Source: Quercus robur
Lineage: Eukaryota > Streptophyta > Magnoliopsida > Fagales > Fagaceae
Direction of reading: 5' to 3'
Assembly: GCF_932294415.1 (NCBI RefSeq)
Contig: NC_065543.1
Coordinates: 41,996,277 to 42,060,276 of the forward strand
Length of the DNA: 64,000 nt
The translations under genes were made by a program, and so were the position numbers. Positions 9,630 through 20,181 of the stretch are shown here, piece by piece. The notes beneath the pieces were generated by a model. It saw only the letters and a list, made by a program, of their open reading frames with translations. It did not search any database and was not told the origin of the DNA. Each line of letters opens with the position of its first letter. Position 1 is the first letter of the stretch.

Positions 9630-11962
9630 GTCATAGATTCCTCCACTAATGCTCCCTTTGTTTCTACACAAGCGGATGGTGCTACTGCCACCCAAGCGGA
9701 TGGTGCTACTGCCACTGCCACTGCCACCCAAGAGGCTGCTGCTGCAACCCAAACTGAAGCTATTGATGGTGAGTTGCCCCTAGTTCCACCTAGTGTAGTG
9801 AGTAAGACTGGTACTGGTAGTGGTAGGAAAAAGTCTTTAGCTTGGAATCATTTTGAAAAAGTAAAGGTAGACAAGGGTGTCACTATGGCTGTATGTAATT
9901 ATTGTAAAAAATATCTGTCTGATAGTAAGAGTTGTGGTACTAGTAATTTGTTAGCTCATGTGACAATCTGTCCTAAGAACCCTAATAAAGAAGATAAAGG
10001 GCAGAAAACCTTAGCTTTTGAACCCAAAAATGATGGAGATGAAGGGTTCGAACTTGTGTCAACAACTTTTTCTGTTGAGGCTTCTAGAAAGGCACTCGCT
10101 GAAATGATAATAATTGATGAGTTGCCTTTTAGGTGTGTTGAGGGTTATGGGTTTAAGAAATATGTAACTACCTTACAACCTAAGTTTCGTCTAAAAGATA
10201 TTCCATCTTGACAAACTGTGGCTAGAGATGTGATTGGAATTTATAATAGTGAGAGAGAGAAGCTAAGGAAATCCTTGAAGGGTTGTAGGGTGTGTCTTAC
10301 TACGGACACATGGACTTCTCTACAAAATTTGAATTATATGTGTCTCACATGTCACTTTATTGATGATGCTTGGAAGTTGCATAAGAGAATTTTAAATTTT
10401 TGTCAAGTTGAAGATCATAAGGGGGAGACTATAGATAGAAAGATTGAGATGTCTTTGCGTGAGTGGGGTATTGATGGCATATTCACTTTGACAGTGGATA
10501 ATGCTAGTTCCAATTTAACCACAATTAAATTTTTACAAAGGGTAACAAAAGATTGGAATGGGACAGTTTTAGGAAATGAGCTAATGCACATGAGGTGTTG
10601 TGCCCATATCCTAAATCTCATTGTTGGGGAGGGTTTGAAAGAAATTGATGCATCTGTTGCTAGGGTGCGTGAAGCTGTGAGGTATGTGAAGTCCTCGCCC
10701 AATAGAAATCAAACCTTTAGGAATTTTATGGAGAGGGTAGGTATGGAGTCCAAGAGTCTTCTTTGTCTAGATGTATCTACTAGGTGGAACTCAACTTACC
10801 TTATATTAGAAACTGCTGAAAAATTCGAGAAAGTATTCCTTAGGATGGACTTTGAAGATGATGGTTATTCATCATATTTTAGGAGCAAGGAAGATAATGG
10901 TGGTTTGGGATCTCCTTGTATGAGTGATTTCCAAAATTGTAGGGCATTTGTGACTTTCTTGAGGTTTTTTTACAATGCAACAAAGAAGTTCTCTGGCTCT
11001 TTGTATGTGACCTCAAATGCCTTTTTTGATGAGATCTTTGTTATTTAAGAGAGTATTTCTCATTTAGTTAAATCCAAAAACACCCTCTTGAAAAACACAG
11101 CCACAAACATGCAAACTAAATTTGAGAAGTACTGGGGGGAAGGTGATAAAATTAATCCTCTTTTGTATGTGGCTGTGGTTCTTGATCCACCAAAAAAATT
11201 GAGGTTTTTGAAGTTCTCTTTTTCTGAAATTTATGGGAATGAAGTGGGGAATGTGATGGTTGATAAGGTGAAAGCTCTTTTGATGAAGTTGTATACTTTT
11301 TTCTGTTCTGTTAATTCCACAAATGTGCAAGAACCAAGTGGGGGTGAGAGGACACCAATGGTAGGTGATGCAAGTGATCCATATGTGATGGTTCACTCTC
11401 GATATGAGCTTTTCTTAGAAGTTGAGCAATCTATAGGTTGTAGTAATGAGGTTGACAAGTATTTAGCTGAAAATTATGATGGTAGAAGGGATGTGAATTT
11501 TGAGGTGTTGGGGTGGTGGAAGGACAATTCTAGTAAGTACCCAATGTTGTCCAAAGTGGCTAAGGATGTGCTGGCTGTACCAGTTTCGACTGTTGCATCT
11601 GAGTCAGCATTCAGCACCGGAGGCCGTATTGTTGATCCATTTCGAAGTTCTCTCTCTCCTCTCATGGTTCAAAACCCTGTATGTGTATAAAATTGGCTTC
11701 AAGCCACAGTACCAATTTCTCATCGCCAATCAAGGGATGAGGTTGAGGCATTGGAGGAGGAATTTCATGATTTAGGTAATATGTTTAAATTCTAGAACCT
11801 ATAGTCTATGTCTCATGTTCAAACAAAATTTAATATGTTGTATTTATCTCCTTTTCTTTTCTAGTTTTGAATCAATAGTCATCATCAAGTGCATCAGCAA
11901 GTACCAGCTCCAAATTGGGTTCTAGCTCAGGCAAACGACCCATAATTAGTGTTGAAGATTGA
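9630..11962 (+). pseudogene. hAT transposase pseudogene (BED finger, Ac-like)
   Basis: One reading frame runs from an acceptor (TTTTTTAG) at 9629 to 11775, then across an 89-base intron (GT at 11776, AG at 11864) to a stop at 11960-11962. In order: a Thr/Ala-rich leader with the repeat TQADGATA; a BED zinc finger (WNHFEKV, CNYC, LLAHVTIC); the RNase H-like core (TTDTWTS, DNASSN, CCAHILNLIV, DVSTRWNSTY); and a C-terminal dimerisation region (LGWWKDNSSKYPMLSKVAKD, VSTVASESAFSTGGRI). Four in-frame stops break it, at 10209 (TGA), 11046 (TAA), 11688 (TAA) and 11876 (TAG), with no frameshift. Each is one C-to-T change from a CGA, CAA or CAG codon. The true start exon was not located. Confidence 0.93.
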
Positions 11963-13184
11963 TAACTGACTTGGTATGTTACTGCCTTTGGCCTCTTACT
12001 GTTATAAGCTTGCTGGCTTGCTGGCCTTTATATTTGGTCTTGTATTTGGTAGTAATGTATTATTTGTTAAATATTTTTTTGTCTTTTGTAGGCGAAATCA
12101 CTTATTTTGTAAAGGAGGCAGAACCTTTTGGGAACATTTTGGAAGCTTTTTTGTAAATTGCTTTTCTAACGATACTAGTCTTAATGCTTATAGGAAAGAA
12201 ATCCTAGAAATCATATAGGTTTTCTTTTCTATTAGTTATAAGCTTGAGAATTTGTCATTTAATGTTTTGGGAAAAGCTATTTTTTTGGAAATACCTGTGG
12301 TATTTTATAATTTGTAATTAATTATATTGCTAGGAACATTGTATAGCCAGCAAGGTTGCTGCCTTATGATTTACTGCCTTGTGGAAACATTGATTTTATT
12401 GCCTTCTTATAATTAATCACTTGTTGTGTGGTTGTTGGAATGGAAATACACGTTTTGTGTATTGTATTGCTATTTTGTCCAAGTTATTTGTTGTGGTAAT
12501 TTTTGGGTAGTCAATGTGGCTGTTTAACAAGTCACAGGTGGTGAAAATAGGATTTTGTGTGTTACTTGTGTTGTGCTCTTTGTTTAGGTTTTACAATATA
12601 TATTGATGAGTTTAGTTTTTGTAGTCCATGTGTGGATACTGAACGGATGTTGTAAAAATAGGTTTATTTTGTGTTGTTGTCGGGTATTTTGTTCATGATA
12701 TTTAATGCTTAACAGGTGGTAGAAATTAGCTTATTTTGTGACCTTTGGTGAGGTTATTTTTCCAAGAAGTTTTTGTTCTGAAGGCCCAATATATTTGGAA
12801 GTGAAGTTGCTTAATTTAAGTTTAGTTGAAAGCCCCATTTTTTTAAAAAAATTAGGGAAAACGGAGGCCCAATCTGTTTTATATGGAAAGTTCAAAAATT
12901 ATGACACCCAAATAATTTTTAAAACTGCCAACTCCTTAATTTGGGCTAAAAGGGCTGATAAAATTTTACTAACAAAAATTTCATAGAAGTTCAAAAACTG
13001 GGCCCATATTAATGGCCCAACCCGCCTAACCGACAACTCCGACCCGCCCATCCAGTGACTCGAAGCACCGGATCTAACCTGACTATTCGGTCGAATACGA
13101 GTCTAAGATCCATCCACCCGATTCAAAAGGGTCGAGTTCGGTTCAGGCCCAAACCCAAACCGACCCGACCCGTGGACATGCCTA

Positions 13185-13418
13185 CTCAAATTCTCACTTT
13201 TTATTTTGCTCTCCTTTCAATCAAATTCAAAACCCTAGAACCCATTTGACCCGCACGTTTGCCCCATCCAATGTGGCATAGAGACCCTAGCTTAGCTAGA
13301 GAACCCTATAATCAATTACAGCAGTCTTATAGTAATGGATTCACAAATGGTGGTTTGATAAGAACTCTAAGAGACCTAGGGTTGATGATATACAAATTAA
13401 TAATCAAAATTCAGTTTG
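13185..13418 (+). pseudogene. YLPM1 exon 1 duplicate, copy A, right part
   Basis: Continues copy A after the hAT element. It matches 20258-20510 of the live gene, with shared strings such as CAATCAAATTCAAAACCCTAG, GGCATAGAGACCCTAGCTTAG and GACCTAGGGTTGATGATAT. Stops and indels make it non-coding. Homology ends near 13418; the sequence then switches to a copy of the RING-H2 upstream flank (13419-13465, like 4908-4955), which marks a unit junction. Confidence 0.9.
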
Positions 13419-13497
13419 GAAACAAATGAAATTAATGAATACTTCTAAACTAAGTATTTAATACCCACGCATACCTTTAGTGTGATGGTCACTACTC

Positions 13498-13498
<1 letters not shown>

Positions 13499-13545
<47 letters not shown>
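13499..13545. repeat. (AT)n microsatellite
   Basis: A perfect AT dinucleotide run of about 47 bases at the left edge of the second copy of the YLPM1 upstream block. The equivalent position in copy A (about 6620) has only a short AT run. Confidence 0.97.
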
Positions 13546-13548
<3 letters not shown>

Positions 13549-14355
13549 CATTTTATTATGTCTAGAGTCATTCTCTCTGTTACTCCTTTAATTGATATGT
13601 TATTTTTTTTTATTACTTTTAAAAATGTGATTTTTGTTATTCCTCTATCTTTTTTTGTTTCCTCAACTTAGATCAACTCACTCTTTCTTATTAGTGTATT
13701 AGTTGCTCTTCCTTGAACATGATTGAACCATTTTAAGTGACTTTCCCTCATATTTTCATTAAAAAGCACTACTCATATGACTCTATCTTTAAGTGAATTT
13801 CTTTATTTCGAATCTTACATTTCCATGTATTTCTATTTATCCATCTTAACATTTTCAATTTAGCTACACTCATTTTATAAATATTTAGTTTCTTAATAGC
13901 CTAACATTTGGTAGCACTGAGCATGCTAAATTAAAAAAAAAAAAAAAATTATAAGGGTTAAAAAGAGTCAATTTAAAATCTTTAATAAAACTATAATCAT
14001 GATAAAAATTTACCCCAATTGTACAATACCCCTTTTAACTTCTAGAGTTTCATCTTAAGAAAATTAATCAAATACTACAATTTTTACCACGCATTTTCTC
14101 ACAATTATTTTATGTAGATGACTGTGACTGGTTGTCTCATTTTCATATGAATCAACAATTTTTTCTCTACCACTCATAGTTTGTTACATCAGAGTTATCT
14201 TACGTGACAAATTGTCACCATTTACGCAAACCCACAATTTTTCTCTATTGCCCATCATACCATATTGTGGCAAAATGTTTGGTACTATCATCATTGATAT
14301 TATAAAAAACAGTACAGCATAACAATCTATACAAAGCATGAATATTTTTCTTTCT
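13546..14355 (+). repeat. Segmental duplication: YLPM1 upstream region, copy B
   Basis: Near-identical to 6634-7430 over about 0.8 kb, with small indels and scattered substitutions. Near 14358 it jumps directly from the upstream sequence (TTTTTCTTTCTCG) into mid exon 1 (GGTTTGCCCCATCC), so the 5' untranslated region and first codons present in copy A are deleted here. Confidence 0.88.
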
Positions 14356-14439
14356 CGGGTTTGCCCCATCCACTGTGGCATAGAGACCCTAGCTTAGCTA
14401 GAGAACCCTACAATCAATTACAACAGTCTTACAGTAATG
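14356..14439 (+). pseudogene. YLPM1 exon 1 duplicate, copy B, left part
   Basis: Matches the live exon 1 around 20330-20430 (GTGGCATAGAGACCCTAGC, CAATCAATTACAACAGTCTT). It stops at the insertion point of the hAT-type element 14440-15658. No start codon is retained. Confidence 0.88.
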
Positions 14440-15658
14440 TAGACATGGCAAAACGGGTCAGAATTTTCTGACCCGACCCGACCCGACCCGAAAAATACCC
14501 GACCCGAACCCGATTTTTTTGACCCGAAGCAAAAACGGGTTGACCCGTGACCCGACCCGTGTTTTTTGCGGGTCAACCCGACCCGACCCGACCCGCGACC
14601 CGACCCGAACCCGAACCATTTTTTTAAAACTTTTTTTTTTTTGGTAAAAAAATAGTGAAATTAAGACAATATTGGTTTAATTGTTTATTGTGAGCTTTAA
14701 GGAAACAATTGATACATTTACATAACTACATGCAAATTAATTGAAAAATAAATGGTTGAGCATTCTGTAATGAGTAAAGATTTTTAGATATCAAATAACA
14801 AAGTACATGTCAAGATAATCTGGTTACAGTAAAGTTAAAAACAGATTTAAAATTGTAGATATGTGTGAGACACATTCACAAGTATGAAAATAGTAAAGCC
14901 AAAGTATCAAATTAGCATAAATTATGAATGCTTAGATCTATTTTTTAACAATTTATGTTCAAAATAAACGGTTTTTCAAAATAAATTATGATATTTCCTA
15001 GAGTGTGTGCTGCTTAACAATGATATGATCTTCATAAAAGAGACTATGTGTAAATAAGTAAGCAATCAAACTTTAATGTATATCTCAAATTGAAATAGAG
15101 TGTCAACCACAATTGATAATAGATTATAAAATTAAATTTTAAAATTGTAACTTTCTTATATGTTTTTATTCTTTATCAAATGAGTTATCCAATAAGTCAT
15201 TTGTAATTATTTTTTTTGGAATGTTGATAATGTGTAAAAATAAAACTTGTATATTTGTTTTACTTATCTTTGTGTTGTTTTGTTTTAGATAGCAATGTTA
15301 GGATTTGTATAATTTTAAAATTATTGAATAAGTATTAATAAATTTAACTGAGTTTATTCTTGATATAAGTAGTGAATTCAAAATAATGCATTTTACATCA
15401 AGTAATATGTTGCATAACTATCCAAATGGCAAATACATATTGTTTTCTTTATAAAAAAAATATAAAAATAAAAAAAATAAAAAATAAAAAATTTCATGTG
15501 AAAAATACGGGTCAACCCGACCCGACCCGCAACCCGATTGACCCGAACCCGTTTTCAACCCGCTTAAAATGACCCGTTTTTGACCCGTGACCCGTTTGAC
15601 CCGTAACCCGATTGACCCGACCCGAACCCGACCCGACCCGCCCGTTTTGCCATGTCTA
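14440..15658. mobile_element. Non-autonomous hAT-type element with GACCCG arrays
   Basis: A 1219-bp element with a perfect 18-base terminal inverted repeat, TAGACATGGCAAAACGGG, at both ends and a perfect 8-bp target duplication, CAGTAATG, at 14432-14439 and 15659-15666. Excising it and one duplication restores the YLPM1 exon 1 copy. Some 190 bases at the left and 155 bases at the right are packed with ACCCG/GACCCG hexamers, mostly in one orientation; the 0.85-kb centre is AT-rich and encodes nothing. The 8-bp duplication points to hAT. The hexamers resemble those of the 7667-13184 element, which might mobilise it, but the outer TIR bases differ. Confidence 0.95.
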
Positions 15659-15765
15659 CAGTAATGGATTCACAAATGGCGGCTTGATGATATACAAATT
15701 AATAATCAAAATTCTGTTTGGGTTTCTTTTGAAACTGATGGTGAGCTCACTTGTATTTGTGGGTT
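15659..15765 (+). pseudogene. YLPM1 exon 1 duplicate, copy B, right part
   Basis: Resumes the exon 1 homology after the second hAT element (AGTAATGGATTCACAAATGG, GATGATATACAAATTAATAA). Similarity to the live gene fades after GGGTTTCTTTTGA near 15735. An internal stretch present in copy A and the live gene (AGAACTCTAAAAGACCTAGG type) is deleted. It is not coding. Confidence 0.85.
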
Positions 15766-15779
15766 TTGAATTCCAACCC

Positions 15780-16370
15780 ATGTAGCAAAGAGAATATAGG
15801 CCGAACATAAATGGGCTAAGAATTATTTGAGTCCATTATTTTTTACCCAATAATTATTTATATTTTTCCAACCCAATAAAATAACACAAAGGCCGAAAAA
15901 TAGCCCTCAACGCCAAATATACTTCCAACAGAGGCGAATGAGTATCTAAATGAATTCAAATTGCCTATGGGGCCATTAAGTCCAAGGTCAGCTCGATAAA
16001 CATAGTTGGCAACCAGTAACTTAATTTGCCTTGGTACAAAGTGAATTTTTGAGGGTGCAATTTTTAAAGAGTACTCAACAGGCTCGGGGATACTAGTTAG
16101 AGATGAGAGAGTAATTCTTTCTAGCCATGAGTGCATGCACAAGGGCTAAGAAAACAGGATCCTCTTGAAGATGAATTAACATTAGAGACATTATTTTGGA
16201 AGGTGACTCATTGTAAATATTTATGATGCTTCAGTCCAAGTGCCCATGGTTAGGGGCACTTGGTTTAAGAAGCTAAATAAAGATTACATTATTTTTGGTC
16301 TTGGAAAACCTGTAACACAAGATGCGAAGCAAACCGGGCAGCCCATACATTAGCTAGGCATTCTCGGTAT

Positions 16371-16407
<37 letters not shown>

Positions 16408-16560
16408 AATTGCTTAATTCTTAAATCCGAACCCAAAGATTAAAGGTTCAATTCCAATTATGTATATTCAAAAGAATGAATGTTCTTAAAGCTCTCTAAC
16501 TAGGTAATTAAGTAAAAAGAAGCAACTAAAATAGAAATTTTGAAATTGCAATCTCACCAA
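15780..16560. other. Unassigned intergenic stretch
   Basis: No gene is supported. A short open frame on the minus strand (15858-16142) has no recognisable domain or clear coding character and may be transposon debris. A T30 run occupies about 16372-16401, compatible with a retroposon tail on the minus strand or slippage. Confidence 0.5.
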
Positions 16561-16727
16561 AAAAAAAGGGGACAATTAATCAAGAAAAGATTAGTCTAAG
16601 AGTTTTGAACTCACTCTCACGATTTCAAGATCTTGGTACAAAATTTTTCATAACGGCTACTATTAAAAAAATACAAACTTCAATTAACAACTAATCTATA
16701 CAAAGAAACAACATTGACCCAAAAGCT

Positions 16728-17438
16728 CTATGAGGCATAATGTGGCATTGGGTATCGGCACAAAGGACAGAAGTGACTCGTCTGCAACCACTTGGCGATA
16801 CAGTTTCCGTGATAAACATGTGAACACGGCATGCGAGTGACTACGAAACCTGTACGAAACTCTTCCAAGCAGATGCTACATTCTTGAATCGAGTTTGAAC
16901 TCGGCTGATACATAATCTTCTCCAAAGCCTCAACAGAAGATTTAGTCGCTGGAATGGACTTAGGCTCATAAGTCTCCATGGAGTCCAAAATTATGGTATC
17001 GTAATATTCGCGCACCAGATCCACAATATGCACCACTATTTCCATCAAGTACACGTGTATTATGTCCACAACAATGGGCATCGTTGATGTCCCGGCCAAT
17101 CCAACAATTTGTCGAATCATAGTACCATGATCTTCCACTGGGATCTCGAACTTTCTAAGCAAAGAGCACAAGCAACCACCATTGATATCTTGCGACATCA
17201 CTTCACGTTTGGAAAGAAATACCAATTCAGTATAGGATTTAGTGTCTTCGTAGGAAGACACTGGTTCTTGGCTGTTGCCGATGTAGTTCTTCCGCTGATC
17301 TACCTTAGTAATGTGAAATTCGATGAGGAAGACATTGGACTTGTCGTCCACCTCAATCTGAGGCTGTTGCTGGTTGGTGGGTTGGCCTGGCCTCTGCCAT
17401 ATCTGGAAACCATAAGTTCTGGAGAAGTTGAGAGGCAT
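16728..17438 (-). CDS. RING-H2 zinc finger protein, probable E3 ubiquitin ligase (paralogue 2)
   Basis: Intronless gene for 236 residues, paralogous to 3958-4695. The C-terminal RING is intact: CSIC at 187-190, CSHVYHGNC and CPLC, with the same C-x2-C-x14-C-x-H-x2-H-x2-C-x10-C-x2-C spacing and the same MPCSHVYHG core. The region before it (TYEPKSIPATKSSVEALEK) is also conserved. The N-terminal half has diverged more (a QPTNQQQPQ patch near residue 20) and has no domain I recognise. The ATG at 17436-17438 was chosen because the longer frame begins with TTG. TATA-like sequences lie on the minus strand near 17487 and 17590. It lies 2.7 kb upstream of YLPM1 in opposite orientation. By family the protein should act in ubiquitination; the substrate is unknown. 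Confidence 0.9.
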   Translation of the reverse strand: MPLNFSRTYGFQIWQRPGQPTNQQQPQIEVDDKSNVFLIEFHITKVDQRKNYIGNSQEPVSSYEDTKSYTELVFLSKREVMSQDINGGCLCSLLRKFEIPVEDHGTMIRQIVGLAGTSTMPIVVDIIHVYLMEIVVHIVDLVREYYDTIILDSMETYEPKSIPATKSSVEALEKIMYQPSSNSIQECSICLEEFRTGFVVTRMPCSHVYHGNCIAKWLQTSHFCPLCRYPMPHYAS

Positions 17439-17649
17439 GGTTGAATGTTTACTTGGAAAGCAACGAGCAACAGGGAAAGACAACGTATATAAGAGGATGC
17501 TAATATGGTAACAATTTCAAGAAATTGCGAGAGAAACTGAGAGTTTTTGATTGAGATTTGAGACCCAACCTATGCCTATGCAAGTAGTATATATGGCCTT
17601 GTTGGGGAAACCGACTAGAGTTCCAATTTCCAAATCCTCCTCGGAGACC

Positions 17650-18189
17650 AATTAAGTTACCAACACATTTTTATAACTTTATGCTTTAGGAAATAACAAA
17701 AATTAAAAACCACAACAATATATTTCCTATGTCTACTAGGTTTAGGAAACCAATAAATATACTGTCTTTGTTTTCTAAAAACAAAAAAGGGAAACCAATT
17801 AATATTTTTAAACTTTTCTTAAAAAAATAAAACACCCCAATTTACGCTTATAATCAGCCTACTATTAATTATCACCTACACCGCCACACCTAATTCCCCC
17901 ACCCCCCCCCCCCCCCCCCCCCTCCCCTTTTTATGGAATAGAAAGGTATAATTAGATCCTAGCTCTTAAAAATGTCTATTTATTTAAAAATATTTTATCT
18001 AGATTTTATATTATTCTAAATTTATTTTATATGTACTTGTAAATATGTGTTAGATAGATCAGTGCAACTTGACACTAGATTCAAGCTAAGTCCTTTAATT
18101 TTAAAATAAATGATTTGGAATTATAATAAACATCAATATATATCCTTAAAAAAAGGTTGATATCATCATTTTAATATTTTTTTTTTAAG
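17650..18189. other. Intergenic, AT-rich with long poly-C
   Basis: No gene is visible between the RING-H2 promoter and the small inverted-repeat element at 18190. A perfect C21 run lies at 17902-17922, preceded by another short C run. Confidence 0.6.
17902..17922. repeat. C21 homopolymer
   Basis: Twenty-one consecutive C residues in otherwise AT-rich DNA. Long C runs are uncommon in plant genomes; the exact length could be a sequencing or assembly estimate. Confidence 0.9.
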
Positions 18190-18358
18190 AGAGATGCTAC
18201 GTCTATAACATTTTTACAACAAATCACAAGTGGTTAGCTGTTATTGGTTCAAATTTCAAACTAACGCTAAGATTACTTTTTTACCCCAACAATAATAACT
18301 AGTAACAACTTGCCACTTAGGACTTGTTGTAAAAATATTGTAAACATATCATTTCTCT
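18190..18358. mobile_element. MITE-like inverted-repeat element
   Basis: About 169 bases with terminal inverted repeats of roughly 30 bases. The left end reads AGAGATGCTACGTCTATAAC and continues ATTTTTACAACAA; the right end, reversed, reads AGAGAAATGATATGTTTAC and continues ATATTTTTACAACAA. A T-rich flank sits on both sides, so the target duplication cannot be read clearly. A diverged relative lies at 54745-54935. Confidence 0.7.
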
Positions 18359-18931
18359 TTTTTTAAATATTAATAATGAAACGAAATTTAATAAAAAGCC
18401 TCCGAACATGCAATGAAGTTTTTTATTTTTTATTTTGAGTTTAATATGATTTTTCAATTTGAATTTATTTATTGTTAGTGAGATTATATAGGATGAGAAT
18501 TTTAAGAAATTAAAATTTAAGATTTGAAAATGAATAAATTGATGGGTTTAGTGAGTGCTAGTTTTTAAGAAAAAATGTATCAAACATGTGTGAGATATAT
18601 TTAAATAGAGAGTGTGTTAATTTTTAGGAAAAAAGTTTATCAGATAGTTATTTTTTGTTTTTAAATTTTGTTGAATTACAATTTTAACTCTATTTTTTTA
18701 CTTTTTAAGAATAATGATTATTTAATTAGATTATAAATATTTTTGACATTTTTTAAGTCATAATTAATTTTCTGAATCCTATTAATATATAGGGATAATG
18801 AAACAAAATTTAATTCACTTGTCTTAAAATATCTAAATAAAATTATAAGAAAGTTACCTTAAAATCATCAATACAATTTTATTTATAAAAAATAAATTTT
18901 ATAAAGAGTACAACAAAAAATTAATAGCAAT
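18359..18931. other. Intergenic AT-rich stretch
   Basis: Nothing gene-like is seen. The sequence is A/T-rich with short homopolymers. Confidence 0.5.
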
Positions 18932-19714
18932 TGTAGGGACTAGGTTTGAGCACTTCTTCTATTAGATGAGTGGACTCAGGCCTAATTAGCCCAATACAAT
19001 AAATTTATAGAGAGTGGGTTTAAGAACTAGGTCTAAGTGAGGGTTACAACAACCAGATATGGTTATTAGTGGGTTGAGTAATAAGGGCGTGGACTAAAGT
19101 GTGAAATTCAGTCCTCAGCCCTCATCCGAGGAGCTTGTTTTTCTTCTTATTTCTTCAGTGCTTGGTCGCAAAGGTTTCAAAGATCATACAAACTACTACA
19201 ATATTATCTATTTCTAATTCTCGATCCCCCCTTTTTCCTAGAGGAATTCTCACATTATATATCCCATTCCAATCGATCTTAGCCCTCCATCTATTGATCA
19301 TGCTGGTCACTACTCGAGTGCTTGTCTCATTAGTCGCCTGTCCAAATCTTCTGTGAGTTGCAGCAACCAAGGCAGCACTGCTCAGGGGTCATTTCCTCAT
19401 TAATGAGGTCAGAACGTTAGTTATGGGCATTTAATGCGGAGGTGACAATTTCTCCTTAAATTGCTCATTCACCATGCTCCCATGGCTGACCCACTGTACT
19501 TGTCTTTTTCTTGGGATGCTCTGGGAGGCTGCCTTCGATGGCGTGCTGCTCTTCCCTTCTATGATCTCAGTTGGTCGAGAACAGGATTGTCCTCGACGAT
19601 GTTTCTAGACAATTTGAGCTTTCTTTGTTCGTCCTCGGGCATTTCTTCCTCCTCGGCTTGGGGCTTGGGCTTAGTATAAAGTGGATCGAGGTTGCCAAAT
19701 TCTTTGACTCCACA
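18932..19714 (+). mobile_element. Solo LTR, family 1, upstream of YLPM1
   Basis: A 783-bp segment that starts TGTAGGGAC, ends GACTCCACA and is flanked by a perfect 5-bp target duplication, GCAAT, at 18927-18931 and 19715-19719. It has no coding capacity and no neighbouring internal region, so it is a solo LTR left by recombination between the LTRs of a retrotransposon. Similar LTRs occur at 53822 (reverse orientation), 57242 and 58954. Its end lies 467 bases before the YLPM1 ATG, so it may contribute to or disturb that promoter. Confidence 0.93.
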
Positions 19715-19719
19715 GCAAT

Positions 19720-20181
19720 TTTACACTACACCAAAAAAAAAAAAAAAAAAAAAAAAATACCATGCTCATTTTTTTTTGCTAGGTGATTGCAAGGGTTAGA
19801 ACCCCCGAACATCAGGTCAAACGGGTACCTGGGTGCCTATAGGCTACTGAGGCCAATGGCAATTGCCATGCTCATTTATTTATTTATTTTTGGTCTGGTT
19901 AAATCTCTGCACCTTGAATGAATTTAATTAGTGGGCATAAATTCTATCACAAGACAAGAGGACTGTACAGTTAGGTGTTAGAAAAGGAAAATAGTACACA
20001 AATGCAAAAGAGCAGGGTTTTTTCTTTCTTGTTCTTTTTTCCCTCTCTGGAAGCTTCCATATAGCCCCACACATGACTCTGCCTTCTTCTCTGTTTCTTT
20101 CCTCAAATTCCTGGTTCAATCTCCCCCAAAAATTCTAGGGTTTTCTTACTTTCTCCGAATCGGTCAGATCAAGATCCAAAA
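19720..20181 (+). promoter_or_regulatory. YLPM1 promoter and 5' untranslated region
   Basis: Sequence between the solo LTR and the start codon. It holds an A-run (about 19732-19757), possible small repeat debris (19780-19875), then a segment from about 19990 whose order (TTCTTTCTTGTTC, CCCACACATGACTCTGCC, CTTTCTCCGAATC) is conserved in duplicate A upstream of 7600. That conservation supports this last part as the transcribed leader. No clear TATA box was found. Confidence 0.5.

Larger units (their letters stand above)
7667..13184 (+). mobile_element. hAT transposon, 5.5 kb, with transposase pseudogene
   Basis: A class II element bounded by a perfect 8-bp target duplication, CTCAAATT, at 7659-7666 and 13185-13192. 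Removing the element and one copy restores homology to YLPM1 exon 1, an independent proof of both borders. The left end reads TAGGGCTGTCTAGTGACCCG; the right end, reversed, reads TAGGCATGTCCACGGGTCGG, so short imperfect terminal inverted repeats start TAGG. GACCCG-type motifs crowd both subterminal regions. Inside are a (CT)n tract (8454-8494), a repeated 5' block (9056-9520) and a BED-finger hAT transposase (9630-11962). The 1.2 kb after the transposase is non-coding. The 8-bp duplication, the TIRs and the transposase all agree on the hAT superfamily. Confidence 0.96.

Noticed and set aside
15858-16142. 94-residue open frame on the minus strand
   Set aside because: No recognised motif, no promoter or paralogue in the window; kept only as part of the unassigned region.
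17439-17483. N-terminal extension of the second RING-H2 protein
   Set aside because: The longer frame starts at TTG; the first ATG is at 17436-17438.
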